This document shows, in pieces, positions 46,801 through 58,800 of a DNA stretch of 64,000 bases. Position numbers and translations under genes: made by a program. The DNA lies in contig JAJGQC010000670.1 in NCBI GenBank assembly GCA_021014325.1, positions 1-64,000 of the forward strand. Direction: 5' to 3'. Position 1 is the first letter of the stretch, and every line of letters begins with the position of its first letter. Under the pieces are notes generated by a model. That model saw only the letters and a list, made by a program, of their open reading frames with translations. It made no database searches and was not told where the DNA came from. The DNA comes from Plazaster borealis. Lineage: Eukaryota; Echinodermata; Asteroidea; Forcipulatida; Labidiasteridae.

Positions 46801-49800
46801 CTGGAAGAAAACAAAACACATCAAGTTACAGTTTTAAAGAATTAAAGACTGAATTAAAGAAACATTGTGATACATCACAACTATCCTACTGTCTGATGAC
46901 AGTTGCACTAAATACGCCAGCCTGCTGTGTGGTATGACAAGGTGAATTCATCTACAAAGTACACAGATAGTTTTATGTAGTTGATCTACCAGTAGCAGAC
47001 CAGGTGGTTGACTGCTCACAAACAGTAGCGAGCATGTACGCCTTGCACAACTCCCAGCCAATGAAAGGTCTTTGTTTCACCTCGGTGAGGGCACTTTTCA
47101 AGCTTGCAAGATCATAATGCATGGGTTCTATTCCTAGTCTCGACCTATGATCTTTCACTGACCTTCTGTTTGACCTCGACCAGCCGGTCCAGGTCACCGT
47201 CCAGCGTATCAGCGTTGCTCTGAAGATGTTGGAAGTTGGTTTGTTTCTCCTCCAGTTCTTGATTCAGCATCTGCTGGTGAGTACGCAGCTCCTGTATGTC
47301 CTGATCACATCCGCCTGCGTCCTGGACAAAAATTTACAAAAATGAAATTAAATAGTTTTACTGATCATAAACTGTGTATATTTGGCTTGCGGTAACACCA
47401 TGTGTATATTTACTTTGCTGTGTAGATTTTTGTTCTTTGAGAACTTGGCTTGCTATATTCTACTGCCACAGAGTAGATTTTCGGAATTCGGAGACTACCA
47501 AGTTCTGAAAAGAACTGTCTTGCTTCTTAACAACAACCTGCGCAGAAGGTAGGAAATCAGTCTGCACTACCTTACCCTTAGTGGATCGGGGACTTCTCGT
47601 TATTAACTTCACTGCCACGGAGTGAGTTCTTAATTGGTCTCAACGTTTCAACTAGCTTGCTCTAGTTATCGTCAGGACTATTTCAACTGTTTAAAGTCAG
47701 GGGTCAGTTGAAATACTTCATTCTCTTTACCTGCTGTGTCTGTTTAATCTTCTTCCTCATCTCAGTCAGTTTCTTCTGGAATGTCCCTTTAGTCTCCACC
47801 TTCTTGTGTAGTTTGGATTGAGCGTCTCCACGAGTGACGATGGTGTCTCGCCTGGACACAGCCTTCTCCATGTCTTGAATGAGTTTCTCCTGTTGCCCAT
47901 AAACAATTACTACAGTCAGTCTGGTTGTGAACATTGGTTGGTAAACAGTGATCACAATCTCACTCTGTGTTAGTGTGATCTCAAAGTAATAGTGAAATCC
48001 CAATCCCACAGTAACAGTGAAATCCCAATTCCACAGTAATAGTGAAATCCCAATCCCACAGTAATATTGAAATCCCAATCCCACAGTAACGGTGAAATCC
48101 CAATCTCACAGCAGCAGTGAAATCCCAATCCCACAGTCAAAGTGAAATCCCAATCCCACAGTCAAAGTGAAATCCCAATCCCACAGTCAAAGTGAAATCC
48201 CAATCCCACAGTAGCAGTGAAATCCCAATCCCACAGTCGAAGTGAAATCCCAATCCCACAGTAGCAGTGAAATCCCAATCCCACAGTCAAAGTGAAATCC
48301 CAATCCCACAGTAACAGTGAAATCCCAATCCTACTCGGTGAGCTCTCAATCCCCATACATTGATAGCGGACTTCAAAACCCTACCTGTAGTTTCATGAGC
48401 TGGGCGTGTCGGACGTCCATGCGGTGAATCTCAGCAGTCATGGCTCTGATCTCACCCTGGCCTACCTCCGAATCAACAGTGGCCTTAGCCTCTCGGGCCA
48501 GCTGGGTCTTCTTCTCCCACAGCATTATCTGACGTCTGGAGGGCAAAGAAAGAAGGTAGAATTTCTTTTTAGATTTGTAGAATCATTTTACCTAAACTAA
48601 ACAAACAAAAACCTGAAGGATGAAGTGATTGCATTTGTAAACTTGTTGTCTTTGAAGTTTGAGAAATATGTAGACGCCTATAGAAATAAAAACTGCAATT
48701 ATTCAATATGTTTTTAGTCAGCAGTGCATACTTTAGATAAACCTTAAGTCAAGTATTTATGCAAAACCCAAGCATTTCAGTTTCTTTCTTTGGGAGAAAA
48801 AAAATGAGCAGAATCGTAAAAGTTTGAAACTAAAGGAATTTCATCATTTTTAAGCTCTCTGTTGGTCTTGGTAACTTCTTTTCCTAACAGCGAATATTTA
48901 AATTTCAGTGAAAACAATGGAATACCTGTTAATGTTTTTCTTAATAAGGTGAGTTTCCTAATTGCAAAGTATTTCCAATTGGGCACTATTCTTGATTAGA
49001 ACAAATTCTTAGTCAGTGATTCTTAGACAAGTGTGGCAGAACTTCATGAAATAACATTTAATGTTTTTCTTAATAAAGGGAAAGTATTCCTTATTGAGTA
49101 CTATTCTCGATTAGGCCAAATTCTTAGTCGGGGATTCTTACTCGGCTTCCACTAGACTGTTGAGTAGCCTCTCTTTCTCCTCTCCCAGTCCCTCCAGCTT
49201 ATTCTGCATCTGTATGGACTCCATCTCGGCCTCCCTCAGCGACAGGATGAAGTCGTTCTCAATCAGGATGTTATCCTGTTTCAGGTTCTGCCTCGTCTTG
49301 CCCTCCTTGGTCAGGAGGAGGTTCAGTTTGAGCATGTCGTTCTGCATGTTGCGGATGCTGCGCTCGACATCCTTGTGCTCGGCCTCTTGGCTGGTGATGT
49401 CATCTAAAAAAGAAAAAAGGTAAGTCATACTTGCATGAACCACAGTAGAGTGAAGCATTGATTTATACACAAACCAAGCGACTGTTATGTGTCGCCATTA
49501 CAGTGGGTCGTCACTACTCCATACATTGCACCCTGTGACAAGCCAGGATTTGCTCTTAAATTTTCACTGACTGGCCAGTGGGACCAGTAAGCTTGTCATT
49601 TCACTAGTCCAACAGCTTTTTCACTGGTCCTTAACCTTAAGGTTTTCTATCAACATTGTCATTTGTATGGGACTTGAGTTTGAAACCTTATTAACAATCT
49701 GTGCAGGCAGTCATTTACACATAGCTTTTGGACGCAATGAACTGGCCATATGGACCATTGGGACAGAATTTTGACTGACTAGGAAGTTCTAACTGCTAAT

Positions 49801-52800
49801 TGGCCAGCGGACAACTGTTAAAGGAGAAAGCTCTAGTTGGAATCCCACAAACCTAGCTTTGGGATATCAATTCTATTAGTTTTAAAATGATGAGGTTTAT
49901 GTGTACTTGAAAGAAGTACGATCATTCCAACAAATTTGGCAGGAAATTGTTAAGAAAACCAAGCCTAACTCACTCTCAATGCGTAACTTCTTCTGGTGTA
50001 GAATCATGAGGGCCTTCTTCATGATGTTGACCTCGGTCTGTTGGCCATCCTTCTCTTGGGTCAGCTTGACCAGCTCGCTCTGCTGACGCAGCCAGAACTG
50101 CTGCAGATCGGCAATGTCCTGGATACGGGCGTCTATGTTCTTGTGGAGGCCGTTGACCTCCTGTTCTAACGGACCCAGCTCCTCGCCCTGAAACGGACAC
50201 ATTTATATTTATTCACAAGTTTGCCACCTTATGTCTTTCCGCTGAAAATACATTGACCCAATTCACCCGACGTCGTCATCATCACAATAATCTTGGTTGC
50301 GCCATTTTGGAACTGAGTGTCCCTTTGATATAGTGTAGTGTGAATTTAGGTTACGTGGCGTTCACACGCCAACTTGTTGACTATCAAAATGGTGAGGGTG
50401 GCACAGTCACAACAAATGGGGTCAATATACCTGCCATCTCGTTTTTAAATTGGGTGTAATTCAAAAATAGAGAAAAGTAGGGAAACATTGTGCGTAAGTA
50501 TGGTGCAATGATTTTTCCAACGTACATGTAACTCACTGCGTGACAGGACTGTTTTTGCCTGTTACCCAGGCACAACCTCGTTTTAAACAAGATTTGACCT
50601 AATTCTCAACCAAAAACGATTCTAAAAACAAAACCAAATTTATGTTTTGTATTATTTTCCCAGACATTTTTACTGAAAAAAAAGAGTCAAATAATCGACA
50701 GCATTGGCCATGTCTGGGTGTATGCTAATGATTACACAGAAATGAATGATCTTAAAAGTTGTTTGAGTCCTAGAGATCGTGATAAAAATCTCATCTTGTG
50801 ATGTAATTTTTTCAACTAAAACAATTTTGAAAAAGGATTTCATAACTACTCACCCCTTTTTACTGAAAAATGAGTCCAATACCAAACAGCGATAGCCATG
50901 TCTTTGAGTATGTTAACGATTATACAGAAATTGTATTATGTATTATGTTTGAGACTTCCGTGCCCTAACAGAGGAGTAGACCTTAAAAATACTTTGATGT
51001 GATTGGCAGAGACACAGAATTTGAGAGATCAAAAATCTCCTTGTGTGACATTGTGAATGGGATTTCATGATGATGATGATACAGAAAAATGGTTTTAAAA
51101 GTAGTTTGATTTCTAAAAATTAAACTTTTCGTCAGGGATTTCCCGACTACTCACCCCTTGAGAGCTGATGATTGCTTCAATCTTTTTGTTGTACTGATCA
51201 ATCTGGCCTTGCTTGCGCTCGATGACGGCGTTGCGTTTGACAATTTCGTTCTCGCTGCGCGAGATGATCTCGTTTTTCTCATGGATCTCTGCGTCTAGCT
51301 CCTCCATGTTCTTTCTGAGGTGCTCCACCCGTGTCAGGGTGTGGGAAAGTTCCAGAGTGTCGTGGGAGATCTCGTTTTCTACTTTAGCTCTTGATGCTTC
51401 CTAAACACCCGGGGGACGAAAACAAAAAGATGTTTTCGTGATTAAAAATAAAACACAGATTCTTCATTGTGCTTTATATAGCCCAAGGAAACTTATCTAA
51501 TCCCACACAACAGAATTCCCAGTGTTTTTGACCATGTCAAACAAATTTATGTGATGCGAAAAACAAGTAAAACTGCCTGGTTTTGTTATTAATGTTATTG
51601 TTATAATTTATATTTATTTGGCCATTGATACAAGAAAACAACATACACGTAGTCAAAATAACAAAACTGTAATTGTGATGCAAGGAATTTTGCCGTTGAA
51701 AGCACCTCTCATGTGTTGAAAATACGGTCAATTGCAACTTTGTTTTTGCGAAAGAGAGGAAACTACCTTGTGTTGCATGCTCGATCAATTTTGAAAACAT
51801 ACTTGCACATATTGGTTAGGTGTTTGAGAGGGGCAGAATATATGCCGTTGGTTTTCTGTGGTAGACATTGTTCTCCTTTTACAGTGGTTCGCCAATCAAA
51901 ACACGAGGACCAGTCAAAATTCTGCCTCAGTGGTCCGTGCAGCTGGTTCATTGTGTCCAAAGCCATGCGTAAACAACTGTCTGCACTGGTTGTTCATATG
52001 GTTTCAAACTGTTCACATGTCATCGTTGTTGTTGTTTTGGGTTTTTCCCAAATCGCTTGTGTATTTTGTGCATTATGTAACCACGTTCTGTAAGCATCTC
52101 TTGTTATGTGCGGGTCTGCATACCTGCGGGTGACAGAAGTTAATTTTACTTTTCTGGCTCTTAACCAATATAACTGTTGTTGTTCATGGTTATTACTTTT
52201 TTCTTTTCATAGTACTTCTTGTTCAACTGAACTAATTATTTATTCATGTAAACGGTACTCAATGTAAAATCTATTGATTGGTTCCCGCCTGTTGGGAACA
52301 TGTAGCAGAAGTAGGAATTTTTCTACTCTTACGACTGTTGAATATTTCTGACACTGACTGATGGCGATCATCTTGACATTATCGTAGTTCAACTCAAGTC
52401 TTGAACCATCGGCGATTGAATTCCTGACCGTCTTAGCTCAGGCGCAGCATCAACTTGAAAACCGAGTCACCGACTTTTTTTGTATCATCACAAGATCAAC
52501 CTGAGGGTGGCTTTAAGACTCAATCTTCTTTGCGTACTTTAGAAATGAATAAACACACTCACCTGCTCAGCAATGAGCTTGCGCGTCTTGTTGGCCATCT
52601 TGTTGGCATACTGAGTCACTTTGTCCATCATCATCTTCTGCCGCATGGTTTCCATGATGGTCTCCTCCAAGCGCATCTTCTCTAGGAATTCACGCTCGAT
52701 TTGTTTGCGCAGGGAATTCACTTCATTCATCCGCAGCGTTCGTTCCTGGAATTGTTAAGGTTTTTTCAAACATAGGAAGAGAAAATATGTCAGTATCTAT

Positions 52801-55800
52801 TTGACTTGGGTAGTATACTATTAACTCTTTCAATTGTTCAAAATTTGTTAAATATTTTTTCTTAATCTTAACCAATTCTGTACTCAGTCTTCGGTTGAAA
52901 AACAAAAACTAAAAGTCACACTAGGCGGCAAGTGACTGCCGTTTTTTATATCTATAACTCAATAAAATAGTTCCCCTTCATGTTACACCCTTTTGCTTCG
53001 AGGTGAATAAGTGTCTAACCGTAGTTGTCCTCGTGAGGGCCTGCTCCGTTTCATGCAACATTCTGGTGTAGGTGCTGTAGTCCTGCTTAATTTGTTCCTG
53101 TTTGGACTGGCATGAGGAGATGAGCTTCTTCACCGTGTTCATGTCCGCCTCGTTCTTGTTCAGCAGGATCGTCAGCGTCTCGTTGTTGTCCTGCTCCTTC
53201 AGGATGGATTTGCGGTAGCCATCGATCTCTGTCTGTAAGGAGAGGATGTGCTGCTTTTGTTGGCTGTCGGAGAGAGGGGTGAAGGAGATTTAGATGGTGC
53301 AAAATATTCACTTTTCTTGGTAACTTTTTCCAGGGAGTTGACCAACCATTTGAAACCATTCAACTGCTCAGATAATGTATGGTGGCACAACTGTACAGAA
53401 CTGTGTACATGTGTGTACTTATCATATTCCAGGCTGGCATATATTATTAAAAACCACATTGGATGATATTGAATGGTCAGACAGAAGGAGGGCCGACTGC
53501 TTACTGAAAATTCCTGAGAAATTGTCTTGCAGGCCTAGATTCCCCCCTACTCTTAAAGCTCTCAGATGTTACAATTCAGGTTTACAGACTCTGTGCATCA
53601 CCAGAAATACAAAACTACGATTTGGACAAAATGCCGACTATTTCTGTCCCCTTTGGTGACTTCTTAACATCTTTCTAGAAAATTTCCTGAAGAAAAACAA
53701 TCCTGAGAATTCACATACCTGCAATGGGTGTGGTCTTGTCACATATAACAAGCCATTTGATTGGCCGTGATTAGACCGATAGGCCAGAAGGGGATGATCA
53801 GATCAACCAATAAGGAGCAAGGACTCACCTGAGTGCTTCCTGCATGGCAGCGTGTGCTTCCACGCCTTCTCATGCCAATAATACTGCTATTCCACTGCTG
53901 ATACAGCTGCTTTCTCTCCAGGTTGATTGACTGCATCAAAATGTTAAACATCATAAACCTTTAAATATAAACGGAGTGCCTGTGGCAAGTGGAAGGACAA
54001 GGCCGAATTTGCAGTGAAAAGAATATTTATAAACACTGTACGCAAGTGCTTTAATCTCAAGTTCCGGGCCCAATTTCAATAAGCTGTAAGCAGAAAAAAA
54101 TTGCTTTTCATTTATTTATTTTTGTTTAGCTAAATTTACTGGAGAAAGTATTCTGGCTGGTAACTATTGTGCTGGTAACCAATATATAAAAAAAATGTTG
54201 GAGTCTGGTATAGCGCAAATATCCACCAATAACCAATAAGGTGCTCAGGGCGCTGGAACAAAGAGAAACACTTTTTAAGACCGGTTTTGAAGTTTATGAA
54301 TTATGAGACCCATTTACACACTCAGCACCAGTAAGTGTAATCAGTAAGTCTCAGCTTCAAACTAAGCAATTTTGTTTTCGATATTTACCAATCCTGTACT
54401 TTTTTTTTCTTCAAACAGATTACCCCAACCTTTGATTTAACACACCTCGATTTCCAGACGAGCTTCTGAGAGGGCCTCCTTAGCTGCCTTCGTCTCTTCA
54501 CCCTGTGCATAAAACTGGGCTTCATAGAGAGATATCTGCTCTCTCAGCTTGTCTACATTCTCGGTCAACCTGTCAACATACAAATCCTGCAAAACAAGAC
54601 AAGAAACTGTCAATAAGATGAAGGAAACTCGAGGTACATTTTAAATATAAAACCCTATCTATTTTCATAGTTGGAATCAATCTAAGATTATTTTTATGTC
54701 AATTTAAGCTTTACTTCATGTTTTTTCCAATGAAGAAGTAAATATTATGAAGGCGTTTAGAATTGTTGAACATCAGCTGATAGTGAACGCTTTTTTCATC
54801 AAAGTAACATGCTCAAACAAATCTTCACTCAATTAAGTTGTTTTGAATGATAAATTATATTCAACCGTCATGATATCAGGCATGATATCGATCCTTGGAA
54901 AAAGTAGGTAAATCTTTTTGGCACAAGGGCTGACCCACTTGTTCATAAGGAGTAGGGTTTAATGGACTTTTCAGGCTATTTATTCACAGTTTTACTGATT
55001 GTTCCAAGGGCCAACAAATTGGAAATCAGACTAATGTAGGAAGGACTTATGTAGGTACCATGACTGTAGTACACTGATTTTTACTCCAAGGTGAAAACAA
55101 GTAAACAGGCACAAGCTACACTTCCTAACCTCAAAGTTAATTAACCTTTCACTCGCCGACCGGTCGCTAGCGACCGGTTTAAATACCTTCAAAAATATTT
55201 GTAAAAACAAAAATAAAGGTTGCATGGCCACACAGTTTCCTGGGGTTTTGTTTTTTTGCAAAATCGAGTAAACAATGATTGTGTCCTTACAATCAATTTA
55301 TCACTAAAATAAATGGTGCATAAAAAGGGTTAACTGGTTAATTTAAAAGCAATATGAGTTACACGATTTCCATGCTCTTGATTTTCTCTATTTAAAGACA
55401 CTGGACACCTTTGGTAATTGTCAAAGACCAGTCTTTTCACTTGGTGTATCTCAACATATGCACAAAATAACAAACCTGTGAAAATTTGAACTCAATTGGT
55501 CATCAAAGTTGCAAGATAATAATGGAAGAAAAACACCCTTGTCACACGAAGTTGTGTGCTTTCAGATGCTTGAATTCGAGACCTCACGCGTGAGGTCTAA
55601 CAATAAATTCAAATATTTTACTGAGAAATTACATTTTTCTCACAAACGACGTTACTTCAGAGGGAGCCGTTTCTCACAATGTTTTATACTATCAACAGCT
55701 CTCCATTGATCGTTACCAAGTAAGTTTTTATGCTAACAATTATTTTGAGTAATTACCAATAGTGTCCAGTGCCTTTAATTCCTTGTCGTCATGTTTATAT

Positions 55801-58800
55801 TGTTACTTTATTAAATAGGCCATATGCACACATGCGCCATCATTCTTCATTCTTTTGATCGTCTTAATATATGCATTTTTTTAAAATCCTATTGTGTTGG
55901 TTGTAGCTTGGGTCATCCTATCCTTTGGTGTACCCAATCTACAAAAAACATAACTTAGGGGGCCCATATTCGACAAGCTATGCTTCTTATGGACCCCCTC
56001 CACTTCCTAGCATTGTTAAATATTACATTATTTTTTCTTTTCCACTGTATTATGTATGGTTCCAACTTCACGTCTCTGCTTACCGAAAGAAGAAAAAATC
56101 CCTGCTAAACGGAAGCCTATATCACAGTTAAGAAAGGAATTTTGGCTTGTGCGTGTGGGTACTTCACAAAACCAAGCACTTTTTACTTACGCAGCTAGCA
56201 AAGACATATCAGGACACGATTTCATAGCTACTTAAGCAGAAAATATTGCTTAACATTTCAGCAGAAATGAGCAGAATACCAGTCACAAATTGTACATGTG
56301 ACATGGTAGTTTGGCTTGTAACCTTATTCTGGTAAGCATATATTTGTTGTGCTTAACTACTTGTTGTGCTTAAGCAGCTCCATGAAATTTTGCCCTGGTG
56401 ACAGTTTTAGCCCTAAGGCAAAACAGACCAATTTGCCCTAATTTGGACCTTAAATGGACAGCAGTGTCTACAACAAACATAACCAATGGCATTCTCACAA
56501 ACAGCCTTCACAATTCTAACACAGTTTTGTTTTCTGACAACATGGAAACCTGTGAACTCTGATCAAGCAGAGGGGCAAAACATGCAGTTGGATTTGATGT
56601 AGATTGGTTATAAGTGGTCTGGTTCAGCCTGACCCAACCTGTCTCTGTTTGTCGGTCTCTGCAAGATTGACTTCGCTATCCGCCTTCTCCGCTGCCCGTC
56701 TCATCACAGCTATGTCCCCACGGATGTCTTCCTTGGCGTTGGTCATGTAGAACAGATGGAGTGCCAGATTCTCTACCTCCGTCTGCAAGCTTGAGGCTAG
56801 AGTACAATAAGGAAAGCAAAACAAAATCTGCAAGTGATCAGGGCCGAAATTCATGGCTCTGCTTACCGTAAGCAAAGAATCAGCGCTTACGGAAGCAGGG
56901 AATTCCGCGCTTACGTCAAGAGTATTTCACAGATTAGCAGGGAATTTTTGCTTGTGCGTGGTGTATTCCGTGTTACTTGGTATTCTTGACTTACATTGCT
57001 AGCGAGGAAATTCGACGCTTGCCCTGTAAGCAAAGAATGGTGATCGCAAGTGCCGAATTCGACGGTAAGCAGAGCCATGAAATTTGGCCCAGATTTAGTC
57101 AATGTATACAGCTTTAAATAGAAGGACTTATAAAAGAAAACTGAGCGCCACATTGTCTGATAACTGGGAGTTTGATTGTTTGCGGTACCCACAGCTAATT
57201 ATAGGATTCAAACTTGTCTCATCACCGGATGAACTTGATGTTCTAGTGCTTTGCTGATTGCAGATGGTTATGGGCTCCAATCCCACCCAAGCTACCTGTG
57301 GATTTGTTTTGGCAGGACTTAGAAAAGCACCGAGTATATTGTGCTTAGGCACCTTCTCAAAACTATTTCAGGATAACTTGCGGATAGACTTCTCCTCAGT
57401 TGATTTTCCAACGCGCAAGATATCCCCAAGCAGTCCAATTATATTGTGGATAAGTTTGAGGGGAAAGTATTGCAACAAGACCAGGCAAATTGTTTACAAG
57501 ATGAGTAAACCACAGACCTTAAGATTCTTATCTAATGGAAACCACAAGGAGGCACTTCATTGACTTCCCAGAAGTACTAAGACTAATGTGTGTCCATGAG
57601 CAAGAGGCATGTCACAAGAACATTACCAAGGGCTATGAGACTTATGAGTTGGCCAAACCACAGATTTCTTCAGTGGGGAGTCTGTCAACATACTTGCGGA
57701 TGAAATGAGAACTCATTCTGAAAAAAATCAATCCACAAGTTATTCTCAATGATTTATCCTTTGTGGATAAACTATCCTGAAATAGTTTTGAGAGGGTGCC
57801 TTAGTATACACCAGACAAGCCATTCGTCAGTTCAAAAAGGCAAAATCTAAAAAATATGAATGATTTTGTTCAACACAGACAAGTCACTCACCATCTTTAC
57901 GCTGCTGCATCACATTGCCCTGCGTGTCTTTATACATGCCTCGCACCTCCTGAAGCTGCTCCTCGCACTGCTGCCGCTGGCGTGCCATGTTGCTCAGCTC
58001 GTCGTGTCGCTTCTCTAGGTACATCTGCAGTCGTGCAAGCTCCTGTTGAAGGCCGTAGAGATTGACACCGAGTTCCTCTCGTTCTTTACGCTTGCTTCTG
58101 AGTGCTTCGCTGAGCTCCCTTAGCTCCAGGGACACCTTGGTGCTCTGTTTCGTCAGGTGGTCATTAAGGGCAGTCTGGAATCGCCTCATCAAGGGCTGTT
58201 AGTCGGGGGAAAGTAAATTTGAAAACAAGATGAAATCTCTGGCCAACTTGTGAAGGAACAATATCGATTCTTAAAGGCAAAATAAACAGTATGCTTAAAT
58301 AAATTATACATACAGTCGACTCCCGTTATAACGAGGTCCGCCGGACTGGCCCATTTTCCTCGTATTATCCAAACCTCGTCTTAAACGCAGCTAGATAAAT
58401 ATAGATACACACGTCATCATTGTGCATGCACACAACACGTGTACGTGCATATACACTTGTGCTAGCCTGCACGGAGCTGTTTGCTTACCAGAACAGCCAT
58501 TACGAGCATCCTGTACACAAGAATATCATTACTAAATGTCTTTTATTGAGTGATTAATCATGGAAATTTAATATTTTGTACAATTTATGATAACAATATA
58601 GCAAAGAGATGTCAACTTGCCGTTCAGCGACAGCGGATTCTGTACCGTAGCGCATGGTATGAACATGATGCATGCACTGAACGTTCATTTTCGTTGGTGA
58701 TCGACATGAAGTATATGATAACAGCATGTCAAGCGTGGGACACCAGCGAGATGTTTCTGGAGTTCCGTTGCACATGGACTTGCTTCAGTTACTTTGCAGT

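Noticed and set aside
48162..48356. Open frame with WDWDF..VGLGFH repeats, also resembling a regular repeat-spacer array
   Set aside because: Uninterrupted 24-bp minisatellite without spacers in an animal intron; not CRISPR and not a gene.
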